In this document: positions 55,401 through 63,641 of the stretch, one piece after another
Layout: every line of letters starts with the position of its first letter
How positions within the stretch are numbered: the stretch's first letter is position 1
Source of the DNA: Bin87 sp965204395
GTDB lineage: Bacteria; Chloroflexota; Dehalococcoidia; Lucifugimonadales; UBA3495
Direction of reading: 5' to 3'
Assembly: GCA_965204395.1 (NCBI GenBank)
Contig: OZ241987.1
Coordinates: 2,418,001 to 2,482,000 of the forward strand
Length of the DNA stretch: 64,000 nt
Notes under the pieces: generated by a model
What the model saw: the letters and a program-made list of their open reading frames with translations, nothing else
What the model was told of the DNA's origin: nothing
Databases searched by the model: none
Position numbers and translations under genes: made by a program

Positions 55401-55824
55401 CCACAGACCACGAGCTGGTCAAAACCCGATTTCCTCCATGTAGAGCAACAAAACGAGCTCAACAGGCCCCAAATGCCTGAACCGGCCAAACGTCACGCCA
55501 AGTGGCTAAAAACAGCTAATCAGCAGGGTTCAGAGCAGAGGCGCGACCGAACAAATGTCGAAGGACGACCGGAGGCAGCCAAATACCGGGCAGGCTGGGC
55601 AGCAATCCCCGAGGTGGCCCTGACGCAGCAGCAGGACATCGCCTGGACCAGACGGTGCCGATGTGCTTGCAGGAATTTGACCAGTCCAGACACGAGCAGT
55701 CGGTTTCGAGGTCGTCGCCTCTCTCGGGGAACATCGACAGGCCGACGGAAAGGAAGAGCACGGCAAACTCATGCCGTGCTCTTCGGTAAACCCGTAGAAA
55801 TTGAGCGGGGAGCCTGCATTCGGG
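55401..55824. other. Intergenic stretch, no gene supported
   Basis: About 420 bases between the IS1380 remnant and the DinB gene. Open frames on both strands lack ribosome-binding sites and recognisable sequence. Confidence 0.4.
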
Positions 55825-56352
55825 CTAGACGAACCAGCCCATGCCTTCCAAGTGGCCGCGCAGGAAGGCTATCTGCCCTCCGTGCACGATGTTGTCAAAG
55901 ACCAGGACACCCATGATAGTCTCTTTCGGCTCGGGGTCCGCACCGGGCCTCAGGCTAATGGTGGCGCTCAACTCCTCTTCAGTCACGGAGGACATATAGT
56001 CCCGGCAGCAGGCCTTCATGGCCTCGTAGTACCCCACCAGGACGTCTTTAGGGGGAAGCTGCCACGCTGCCACGCGCGCCGCGTCCCAGCCTTGGCCGGT
56101 CGTCTCCGGATCGTCGCTCAGGCCGAATTTCTCGCACCAACCGTCCTCTATCCATATCTGAGGCTTGCCTTGGAACCTGGCATTCATGAAAACGTCCACC
56201 ACCCGGCTCATGTGGAAGAGGAGCCAACCGATGGAATTGTCGCTGTCGGATATCCGGCGCGCCAGTGTCTCATCACTCAGCCCGTCTATGGCGCGGTCTA
56301 CCATACCCCAGTTACGTTCCAGCGCATTTGATATCCCAGCGGAAACAGCCAT
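55825..56352 (-). CDS. DinB-like protein
   Basis: A 175-residue protein with GGAGAG before its ATG. It shows the four-helix DinB pattern: LERNWGMVDRAIDGLSDETL, then SIGWLLFHMSRVVDVFMNA with the first metal-type His, and late FDNIVHGGQIAFLRGHLEGMGW with two more His residues. DinB-superfamily proteins are metal-dependent enzymes, often thiol transferases; the substrate cannot be told here. It is convergent with the IS1380 remnant and is the only gene in this stretch with a housekeeping look. Confidence 0.8.
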   Translation of the reverse strand: MAVSAGISNALERNWGMVDRAIDGLSDETLARRISDSDNSIGWLLFHMSRVVDVFMNARFQGKPQIWIEDGWCEKFGLSDDPETTGQGWDAARVAAWQLPPKDVLVGYYEAMKACCRDYMSSVTEEELSATISLRPGADPEPKETIMGVLVFDNIVHGGQIAFLRGHLEGMGWFV

Positions 56353-56534
56353 GATTACTCTCCAACAGGTTTCATTGGTTTGGGGTTGTAGGGCAAATTG
56401 TAACAGCCCAAAACTGGCATGGTAAGGTAGCGCCAGCGATCAAGCCGAGCGCTGTCTGCACCAACGAAGGACGCAAACTATCGAACAGCGCGGCCGCAGA
56501 CTCAGACACCGACCGCGCAAACGACGCGCTCACC

Positions 56535-56690
56535 AGGACGCGCTGGTCCGGAAGGTGGCAGCGCCGGAACCACCACCAGCCGCCCCAAGCGCCCAAGAGT
56601 GCCGTTTCTGCGACATCACTGAACTGGACTGCCCAGAACGGCTGGAAGGGGCATACGAGCCGGCTGAGACCGTCATAGAGGACTTCTGAG
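56535..56690 (+). pseudogene. 3' fragment duplicated from the nuclease gene at 51831
   Basis: It repeats the last 150 or so bases of the 51831 gene almost exactly (KVAAPEPPPAAPSAQECRFCDITELDCPERLEG, then a terminal EDF). The catalytic part is absent. The next gene begins about 80 bases on. Confidence 0.85.
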
Positions 56691-56771
56691 AGAGACGGCG
56701 ACGCGGATTTGCCGGAAACCGTCCTGCCATGGCGCTGCGAACAAGGATATAATTCAAACAAGGCAGCCACC

Positions 56772-57521
56772 ATGACCCAGCAAAACATCACGACCATGCA
56801 GGACATCCTCGACGCGCTGGATCAAAACCCCGAATTGCAACGGGAATTCCACAAGCACGTCGTAGACGTCATCCGCAACGACGACGACATCCGCCAGGAT
56901 CTCAGAAAGGAGATACTCACCGAGGAACTGCTGCTACTGCCCGCCAGGTTCACCCGCCTGGAAGGGGATGTGACCGAGATCAGGAGCGACGTAAGCCAGC
57001 TCAAGACAGACGTCAGCCAACTCAGGACCGACGTGAACCGCATATCAGGGCAGGTCGACAACCTGATAGAGCAAAGTACCCGCACATCGGGCCAGATTGC
57101 CAACCTGATGGGCAGCGACTATGAGAGCAAAGCCATCGAGCAATCGCGCCGCATGGTTAGAGGACAGCTGGACATGGACAAAGCCACCGTCATCTTCGCA
57201 ACCCGATGGGACGCATCCGAATTTGAGGCCGACATTCTCATGCCCGCCATCAGAGATGGGCGCATCACCCGACAGGAAGCCGAGCAGGTGGAGGCGGTAG
57301 ACAGCATAGTCCGCTGCGAAGACCAGCAGGGCAACGTGGTCTGCGCGGTGATCGAGATCTCCGTCACCGTCCAGGACGACGACCGGAGCCGGGCCACCGA
57401 GCGCGCCGAGATCTTTAACCGAGCGACAGGGATGACAACGATGCCCTTCGTGGTGGGACAGGAACAGGAAGAAGCCGCGCCCGGAACTCCCGACGTGCCG
57501 TTTTTGCAGTACAGCCCATAA
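56772..57521 (+). CDS. Coiled-coil protein with PD-(D/E)XK-like domain, paralogue of 41899
   Basis: The ATG at 56772 is preferred over an earlier in-frame start within poor sequence; a TATAAT at 56750 may be part of its promoter. The 249-residue protein opens with DILDALDQNPELQREF and EELLLLPARFTRLEGDV. A heptad-like series then follows (VTEIRSDVSQLKTDVSQLRTDVNRISGQVDNL). The C-terminal domain ends in GNVVCAVIEISVTVQDDDRSRATERAEIFNRATG. This corresponds to the 41899 product's VEASYTADERDTTRARRNAELL, with an acidic residue followed by Ser rather than Lys. The role is unknown. A terminator lies about 130 bases downstream. Confidence 0.75.
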   Translation: MTQQNITTMQDILDALDQNPELQREFHKHVVDVIRNDDDIRQDLRKEILTEELLLLPARFTRLEGDVTEIRSDVSQLKTDVSQLRTDVNRISGQVDNLIEQSTRTSGQIANLMGSDYESKAIEQSRRMVRGQLDMDKATVIFATRWDASEFEADILMPAIRDGRITRQEAEQVEAVDSIVRCEDQQGNVVCAVIEISVTVQDDDRSRATERAEIFNRATGMTTMPFVVGQEQEEAAPGTPDVPFLQYSP

Positions 57522-57653
57522 GACCGTCCACAGAGAGGTAGATAAGGACTCAACAAAGAGGATTTTCACCACCACCAAGCAAATCGGCAAGTACGGCGTC
57601 TCCAGGTGTCCCGTACATCGGTTACCAGGATGCCATCAACGAAGCGGAACCAT

Positions 57654-57678
57654 CAGCGGCTCGATCGAGCCGCTTTTT
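57654..57678 (+). terminator. Rho-independent terminator
   Basis: The perfect palindrome AGCGGCTCGATCGAGCCGCT followed by TTTTG. It ends the transcript of the 56772 gene. The 130 bases before it hold no other gene. Confidence 0.85.
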
Positions 57679-57927
57679 GTTGCCCGATAACGACAACCCA
57701 AGCGATCACCCCCGCACCCAGACCCCGCGACCTGTCTGGTTGAGAAAATCCGACCACCGACCGGTCACGCACCAAAACCAGCAGCAACGGCGCAAGGCAT
57801 CGCCGAACCCGCCAGAAACCCGAACCACCCAACCGTTTCACTACCCTACCCTCAGAGATCGGACCAAACTGTCCGACTCACGTTACGCAATAACGACGGG
57901 GAAGCGCCCGACGACAGGAGGACCACC

Positions 57928-59634
57928 GTGGAACGGCGACGACAATTTCGCTCTCTGATGTCGCTCGGCATTGTGGCCGCGCTGGTAGGCGCGGTCGCGC
58001 TGGCAAGTAGCGGAGTCCAGCAACCGGCCAAAGTATGCGCCCAAGCACCGCAATGCCACTACACCCAAATGGCAAACGGCGCCCAAGAACTCGGCTACAC
58101 CAGCCCCACCGGCACGTTCGTGAGGCCTGACCAAACCGCCACGCTGGAATTCAACGGCCCCTACCAAGGCACACTCGTCATCTCGCCCGAAGCCGAAACC
58201 GCCATCGGCACAGCCGAGGACGTGACGTGCGCCAGCGACGGACAAGACGTAACCCTCGAGAAAGGCAGCGGGACGCTAACCTTCTACGCGAAGAACTGCG
58301 GCACCATCCCGGACGAGATACGTTTCAACGTGGACATGGTCGACGAGTGCCGGCGCCCGGCTCAGCGGACCGAGTTCTCCGTAAACATAAACGACGGACA
58401 ACAAACCTACAATTCCCAATGCCAAACACAACAGCAACAGTGCAACTGCCAACCACAGAACGGCGGCGGGAATACCGGTGGTGGCAGCAACACGGGAGGA
58501 GGGAACACGGGAGGAGGGAACACCGGAGGAGGGAACACCGGAGGAGGGAACACCGGAGGAGGGAACACCGGGGGTGGGAATACGGGCGGCGGGAGTTGGA
58601 GCCCCGGAAGCTTCGCCGGAGGGCAGAACTACGACGGCACCTGCACCGACGCAGGTTACGCTGGAATGAGAGACGCACCCTTCGCATATTCCGGCGCATA
58701 TGAAAGAGGCCCGTACCAATTCCAAGTAGGGTGGTCCTGGGCCGAATGCGAACCCGAGATTGGCCTCTATCGAGTCCACGTAGAACACGACGACACCCAA
58801 GAACTGCCGGACGGCGTGGGCGCCCTCCGCAAGAAAGTCTGGGAAGCCGACACCCCCGGAGATGTTCTGACGAGAATAATGATCGGCGGACAAGGAGTAT
58901 CCGGATTCGGGCCAGGAGTGACGTTCAAAGTACGCTTGGAAGCAGTGCCCGTCGGCGAGACGTCCGGAACCATGTCCGACACAGTAACCGTGACCACGTA
59001 CGAAACGGCAGAACTGGGCGCAGTCGGCAACATACGCCTCCTCCCCTACTCATCCGGGGACCTTGGCCTGATATGGGACCACGCGCCCGGCATGGACGAC
59101 TCAAGCCATCGCAACATAGACGTGCAATATTACTCGGTAGAACAACGCGGAGCCGGCGGCAGCTACGCCCACTACAAGGATACAACCAGAGAACGGGTAG
59201 GCCTTCCGCAGACAGCAGCAGGAACCGAGCTATGCTTCCGGGTCACTGCCAAGAGAAGGGGACTATCCGACGGAACGCCCGCAGAGAAATGCGTAACCGT
59301 ACCGGAGATTACACAGATCCCGCCGGCGCTCACCATCACCAAAACATTACAAATCTACAGCGACAAGGTAGGCTTCCACTTCAGCCACAAGCCGCCGCCG
59401 GATGTTTACAACGTCAAAGCAGAGCTGATCTTCGAAAACGGGGACACCGTCAGCAAAGAAGCCCGTTCAATAATGGGTGCCTTCCGCGGATACACCGGCG
59501 TCCGCGTAGCACTGGACGGCCGGGCCTTCTGCATCAGAATTGCGGCAGTCATAGGCGATGGACCCAGACGGGTGGACGGAGAGTTTTCGGCTCCAAGATG
59601 CCACAAGATGCCAACCCCAACGGCCTGGCAATGA
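57928..59634 (+). CDS. Secreted protein with Gly-Asn-Thr repeat linker
   Basis: The GTG at 57928 has AGGAGG seven bases upstream. The 568-residue product has a signal peptide (RRRQFRSLMSLGIVAALVGAVALAS), an N-terminal cysteine-containing strand domain, a Gln/Cys-rich stretch and about eight copies of GGGNT (see 58461). Two or three strand-rich domains that look FN3-like follow (GAVGNIRLLPYSSGDLGLIWDHAPG, ELCFRVTAKRRGLSDGTPAE). No anchor is visible. The first 25 codons are closely similar at DNA level to those of the next gene at 59893, so both carry a duplicated leader. Confidence 0.75.
   Translation: MERRRQFRSLMSLGIVAALVGAVALASSGVQQPAKVCAQAPQCHYTQMANGAQELGYTSPTGTFVRPDQTATLEFNGPYQGTLVISPEAETAIGTAEDVTCASDGQDVTLEKGSGTLTFYAKNCGTIPDEIRFNVDMVDECRRPAQRTEFSVNINDGQQTYNSQCQTQQQQCNCQPQNGGGNTGGGSNTGGGNTGGGNTGGGNTGGGNTGGGNTGGGNTGGGSWSPGSFAGGQNYDGTCTDAGYAGMRDAPFAYSGAYERGPYQFQVGWSWAECEPEIGLYRVHVEHDDTQELPDGVGALRKKVWEADTPGDVLTRIMIGGQGVSGFGPGVTFKVRLEAVPVGETSGTMSDTVTVTTYETAELGAVGNIRLLPYSSGDLGLIWDHAPGMDDSSHRNIDVQYYSVEQRGAGGSYAHYKDTTRERVGLPQTAAGTELCFRVTAKRRGLSDGTPAEKCVTVPEITQIPPALTITKTLQIYSDKVGFHFSHKPPPDVYNVKAELIFENGDTVSKEARSIMGAFRGYTGVRVALDGRAFCIRIAAVIGDGPRRVDGEFSAPRCHKMPTPTAWQ
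58461..58597 (+). repeat. 15-bp coding minisatellite
   Basis: About eight tandem units of GGGAACACSGGAGGA encode GGGNT. The central units are identical and the outer ones diverged, the pattern of recent slippage. It lies in frame within the 57928 gene. Confidence 0.9.
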
Positions 59635-59892
59635 CCTCCAGACCGACTTTATCGCCTCCGCTACCATGCACCAGCGCGCGAGGAGGTACGCCCCCGGCGT
59701 TGAGAATGGCGGGGAAGGTTCACTACGGCATTACTGAACGAACCTGCGGAGCGGCGAAAGCAGCCTTCCAACTCAAGTCCAGCACAACCGTCGCTGGGCT
59801 TGGAGCTAAATGTGCACATCAGAAGCTCGTACGAAACCGCCCGACTGACCTGAAGGAATGAAAAGGGAACGCCCGACGTAAGGAGACCCATC

Positions 59893-60915
59893 GTGCGACG
59901 GCAAATACGCTTTCGCTCCCTGATGTCCCTTGGCATCGTAGCCGCGATGGTACTGACGTCCTCATGCACCGCGGCGGGTCCGGGAGAACCGGCGCAAGGA
60001 CACACGGGCAAGTCGGAGACCACGCGAGAATACGCGCTCGCGCCAGTCGCCGAGCTGAAAACGCAGAAGAGCGCCAGTTTGGAAAGCGACAGCAAGGCTA
60101 CTCAGCCGATCATGCTAGAGCCAACCCGCAACCACTCCAATACAGGACTCAGGCAACCGACCCGGGACACGACCGGAGACGAGCAACGGCGCAATGCCCC
60201 AAGAGAAAGGCCTACCGCAACACCGCAGCGCTTCACAACCGCAACGACCAGCCAGGTCAGGGAACCGACGAGAGCAACCAGCCCGACGGACCGAGGTGAC
60301 GTGGCTGCACCCCAACTCACGAGTGACGGGCAGGCAGCATCAGATGATTGGGCACTGTGGCGAATCGGAGATGCAGAAGACTGGCTGATGGCGGGGATCG
60401 CCGAAGCTGACCGGCGCTGCTTCCCAAGCAGCGTCAAAACCAACGAGGAAGTGAAGGCGTTCCTCCAGTACCTGGACCACACCGGGGAACAGGAACTCAA
60501 CAGATGCCTGAGCGACGAAGCGGAATTCGGGCTGCACCTGCTGGAGAGGGAAGGCTCGGATATCAGCGGTGCCGAAGAGTTCTGCATATGGCAAGGAATG
60601 CGGGTCGCAAGCAGACCATACCAAGAACGAGCAACGGGCGCCGCATTCAGTGTCGAGACTCACGAGCAGGCCGAGGCCAGGTACATGGCGGAGGTCGCGA
60701 TAACTGCATACTGCACCAGGCAACGTGCAAACTCGCTGGATGAGAGAGCAGAAACAGAGTCACCGAGTGATCAGAGAAGGCGTATCCTCACATGCTTGGT
60801 CGAACGGATAGGCGGACCCGCCAGATTCATGGCTGCCAACCTAGAGGAGAACACCCTGCTGGAAGAGATTGATCAGGCACTACGCGGCGAGGGGACGTGC
60901 GGCAAATCTCGTTAG
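59893..60915 (+). CDS. Putative lipoprotein with leader shared with the 57928 gene
   Basis: The GTG at 59893 has AAGGAG upstream. The signal peptide (RRQIRFRSLMSLGIVAAMVLTSSC, Cys25) is closely similar to that of 57928 but ends in a lipobox. A disordered Thr/Pro/Arg linker of about 130 residues follows. Then comes a helical domain with seven or eight cysteines spaced through it (RRCFPSS, NRCLSDE, EFCIWQGM, AYCTRQR, TCLVERIGG, TCGKSR). No family was recognised. It is presumably attached outside the membrane. Confidence 0.7.
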   Translation: MRRQIRFRSLMSLGIVAAMVLTSSCTAAGPGEPAQGHTGKSETTREYALAPVAELKTQKSASLESDSKATQPIMLEPTRNHSNTGLRQPTRDTTGDEQRRNAPRERPTATPQRFTTATTSQVREPTRATSPTDRGDVAAPQLTSDGQAASDDWALWRIGDAEDWLMAGIAEADRRCFPSSVKTNEEVKAFLQYLDHTGEQELNRCLSDEAEFGLHLLEREGSDISGAEEFCIWQGMRVASRPYQERATGAAFSVETHEQAEARYMAEVAITAYCTRQRANSLDERAETESPSDQRRRILTCLVERIGGPARFMAANLEENTLLEEIDQALRGEGTCGKSR

Positions 60916-61305
60916 ACTGTCCGATTCGACGTAAGGACGAAGTGCCCGACGTGTACGACGCGGATGGCCGAGTAGCCCAAGGCCTGCGCGAGAAAACTTT
61001 AGCAGGGGCAGGCCGGCCTGACCATCAGGCCACGCTCGTGCTTGTGGGGAAACTCCCATGAGCAGACCGTTCCCTTGAGCGCCCCGTTTTCGTACCCGGC
61101 AGCCGGCGTAGCGACCCGCCACAACGACACCAGCCGCCACCGCTTCGATTCAACCGTCAATACCTGGTACGAACGGCACCGGCGCAACTATAGGCCAAAT
61201 CACACGCTCTCAGTCTCTTTGCCCAACCACGGGATTTCAAAGCCAGCAGAAACGCCATCAACACCACCATCAACACCGTAGCGTACCCAACGCCACCTAT
61301 CCCGG
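60916..61305 (+). other. Intergenic stretch with leader-like and repeat-module sequence
   Basis: Near 60934 the sequence GACGTAAGGACGAAGTGCCCGAC resembles the leaders at 57900 and 59868. A GTG at 60950 opens a frame of 36 codons, too short to support. Around 61125, CCGCCACCGCTTCGATT weakly matches the dispersed module. Confidence 0.4.
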
Positions 61306-61329
61306 AGCCGCCGCCGATGGCGGCTTTTT
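61306..61329 (+). terminator. Rho-independent terminator
   Basis: The stem AGCCGCC/GGCGGCT with a six-base loop is followed by TTTTTG. It lies only about 30 bases before the TPR gene start, so it may limit readthrough into that gene. Confidence 0.75.
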
Positions 61330-61357
61330 GCATTCCGCCGCCCAAGGAGAACCCAGT

Positions 61358-62398
61358 ATGCCCACCGAACCCACTCGCCTACTCGGAATGTCACGGGCAT
61401 CCGCCGACGCCATACCGGCCCAACTCCTGCTTGACCGTTGTCACGACCTCATAGGCGACCAAGACTACCCAAGAGCGGCCGCCGCCGCCCAGCAGACCAC
61501 CGACCCGGGCCCCAACCAGCCGAACCCGTACGTCGCCATGGCGCAAGCCATGACCAGCATGGACTGCCGAGAACACGCCGTGGAAGTCTCAGACAAGGCG
61601 TACCAGCGGACCCAGCCCGACAAACAGTATGAAATCCTAAAGGGCCGCGCCTACACCAAGCACTGCAACGCCGACTACATCGGCACCATCGACGACCTCA
61701 CCGAGATGATCGCGCTTCAACCCGAGAACGCGAAGTGCTACATCCGCCGCGACACCACCCGGGCAGAGGTCGCCCATTACCAAGGTGCCATAGACGACTT
61801 CGACAAAGCAGCCGAAATCAGCGAGCTGGACGCAGAACTGCACAACCTCCTGGCCCATGCCCACATGCACGCCGCGTTCGCCCAGCTCGACGACAACGTA
61901 GACCCAGACAACGCCCGCCCGGCCCGTGAACTCGCTCAAAAAGCGTTCCGGCAATTCCAAAAGGAGTTAGACCTAGATCCGCAGCACACCCAAGCCGACC
62001 AAGGCAGCCAATTACTCCGTACCCACCTGCCATGTCTCGGACTGGTCTCAAGTGAGCCAAAGGGGCCCGCCATGGCGCCACCAAGCGCCACCATTTGGCC
62101 TCGCCGGATGTTGCCCTACCCACACAATGCAGAAGCCCGTCCAAGCCAAACCAAGCGGTGTGCACACATCAGTACCGAGTCTGAACGAACCCGAAGTCCG
62201 TCAACCCGCCGCCCAAAATCACCCCTGAAGGAAAGGATAGGAACTTTGCCCGGGAAACCGAACCACCAAGTTGGTCAAGCTGGTGGTAATGGAGCGGCTT
62301 GCGAAAGCCGAGCGCCGAACGGCCTCAGACGCAGCGGGCTCCGCGTTCATGACGCGGAGCCCGCTGGTGTTGGCATCACCAAGCAACGGCGGATTTAA
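61358..62398 (+). CDS. Tetratricopeptide-repeat protein, 3' end doubtful
   Basis: The ATG at 61358 has AAGGAG eight bases upstream. Residues 20-220 contain TPR-like helical pairs (LLDRCHDLIGDQDYPRAAAAAQQ, YEILKGRAYTKHCNADYIGTIDDLTEMIALQPENA, AEVAHYQGAIDDFDKAAEIS, FRQFQKELDLDPQHTQADQG). There is no signal peptide, so it is probably cytoplasmic. Beyond about residue 230 the sequence loses TPR character and runs through a dispersed module (62085-62180, GCGCCACCATTTGGCC) and a hairpin. The real protein may once have ended near 62040. The stop overlaps that of the recombinase gene by a few bases, tail to tail. Confidence 0.6.
   Translation: MPTEPTRLLGMSRASADAIPAQLLLDRCHDLIGDQDYPRAAAAAQQTTDPGPNQPNPYVAMAQAMTSMDCREHAVEVSDKAYQRTQPDKQYEILKGRAYTKHCNADYIGTIDDLTEMIALQPENAKCYIRRDTTRAEVAHYQGAIDDFDKAAEISELDAELHNLLAHAHMHAAFAQLDDNVDPDNARPARELAQKAFRQFQKELDLDPQHTQADQGSQLLRTHLPCLGLVSSEPKGPAMAPPSATIWPRRMLPYPHNAEARPSQTKRCAHISTESERTRSPSTRRPKSPLKERIGTLPGKPNHQVGQAGGNGAACESRAPNGLRRSGLRVHDAEPAGVGITKQRRI
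62334..62364. terminator. Strong hairpin, possible bidirectional attenuator
   Basis: A perfect 12-bp stem GCGGGCTCCGCG/CGCGGAGCCCGC with a 7-base loop, but without a T-tract on either strand. It lies about 30 bases downstream of the recombinase stop on the minus strand. Confidence 0.5.
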
Positions 62399-63279
62399 CG
62401 CAGCGCGGCTTCCAACCCGGAGGCGCCACGCTCAAGGAGATGATTTACCCTCCCGAACACCTCCCAAGACACGATCGGGGTGTGGGCTTCCCGCACCTCG
62501 ACGGGCTCATCGGTTTTCCTGCCAAGGACCACGACCCCAGCGTTGGCCGGATTCCGAAGGATCCGCCGCACCTGTGGCCCAGTCCAAGCGCCGCCCGAAG
62601 GGGACGGAACCCCACGTTCGTTCAACCCGGCTGCGATGGCCGGTGGCAACGAACCGCCCAAGGCGCGTCCGTACATCGCACGAACCACCTCCGCAGTCTC
62701 GGGATCAACCCCCAACTTTGAACGCCGCCGGCCGTCGCCGCTGACTTCGACTTTCCGGTATCCGTAGGGCACCTGGGCGAACACCCAGTAGCCCTGCTCG
62801 GCAGCGACGCGCAAACCCCGACGCGTGTCCTGAGACTGTGCGTCACTCTGGAGTTCACTCATCGCTCCGTAGATCTTGCGAACGAGTTTCTTCATCGCCG
62901 GCCCCCAGTCCGGCTGGGTCACCGAAATCACGCGGATTCCCGATTCCGACAGGATTGCCTCAATGGCGTGCAAATCAGACAGACGCTTGGACAAGCGGTC
63001 CAAGGCGTCGACCACCACCGCGTCGAAACCACGGTCGGGCGACTGCGCCGCGGCCAACACGGCCTGCAACCCAGCTCGCTCAAGGTTATTGCCACTGAAA
63101 CCCATGTCGACGTGCCAGTCGACCATCCGTATGCCGCGTTCGGCGGCCAACGCCTGGATCCGCGCCTTTTGGGCGGCGGCTGACGCCTGGGCCTCGGCAT
63201 CGTCTGTGGCACATCGAACGTAACCGACGGCGAGGATCTGGCCCCCGGTCTCGTCAACCGACTTGATCATTTCGTCCAT
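62395..63279 (-). CDS. Serine-recombinase-like protein, catalytic Ser replaced by Ala, zinc ribbon absent
   Basis: The ATG at 63279 has GGAGG six bases upstream; the longer frame has no support. The 294-residue product shows the resolvase fold: AVGYVRCATDDAEAQ at residues 17-31, DMGFSGNNLERAGLQAVL, FDAVVVDALDRLSKRLSDL and the long helix MKKLVRKIYGAMSELQSDAQSQDTRRGL. The recombinase domain follows (VPYGYRKV, LGVDPETAEVVRAMYGRALGG, GGAWTGPQVRRILRNPANAG). In the family pattern Y-x-R-x-S-T the nucleophilic Ser is Ala24 here (GCC). The protein stops where a zinc ribbon would normally begin; that part lies in the divergent gene at 63642. It may be an inactive DNA-binding regulator. Confidence 0.85.
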   Translation of the reverse strand: MDEMIKSVDETGGQILAVGYVRCATDDAEAQASAAAQKARIQALAAERGIRMVDWHVDMGFSGNNLERAGLQAVLAAAQSPDRGFDAVVVDALDRLSKRLSDLHAIEAILSESGIRVISVTQPDWGPAMKKLVRKIYGAMSELQSDAQSQDTRRGLRVAAEQGYWVFAQVPYGYRKVEVSGDGRRRSKLGVDPETAEVVRAMYGRALGGSLPPAIAAGLNERGVPSPSGGAWTGPQVRRILRNPANAGVVVLGRKTDEPVEVREAHTPIVSWEVFGRVNHLLERGASGLEAALR

Positions 63280-63641
63280 GTTGTTCCTCCATGCTGTTGT
63301 ACTTTCCAGGCGGCAACTCAAAGCCGCCTTCCTGTTTTGTTTCAATCCGGCAGGCACCCCCTCTGCTTGATTCCGGCGGTAACTCCTCCACGGTGGGGCC
63401 AGGACCGGGTACCCGTCCGGGGCCACGACTCCGCAATCACACCAAGGCAGGCACCGGCCGTTCCCAAGGGTCAACAATGGTTTGCAATCCGCAAAGCAGG
63501 GCAACAAGGTCGGCATCTCCACCTGCGCTATAATCGACCCACGGCCGGCCCAAAAGCCCGGTCCCGACGACGGAGAACCGCCTCCACCGCCAATACGGCG
63601 CCGAGCGTCGGGTCGCCAGGGCCCCCCAGGACCATTACCCA
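63280..63641. promoter_or_regulatory. Divergent intergenic region of the split recombinase
   Basis: 362 bases between the two divergent starts. On the plus strand a TATAAT at 63529-63534 lies 108 bases before the ATG, without a clear -35 box. GGCGGCAACTCAAAGCCGCC (63312-63331) forms a hairpin just upstream of the recombinase ribosome-binding site. No gene is seen. Confidence 0.35.

Noticed and set aside
55350..55916. Plus-strand frame of 188 codons after the IS1380 remnant
   Set aside because: It reads through IS debris and antisense to the DinB gene, with no start signal or domain.
58461..58597. Possible CRISPR array
   Set aside because: The units are 15 bp without spacers and encode GGGNT in frame; it is a coding minisatellite.
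61358..62398. C-terminal 110 residues of the TPR frame as a genuine domain
   Set aside because: That part runs through a dispersed repeat module and a hairpin and has no helical repeat pattern, so it is probably readthrough sequence.
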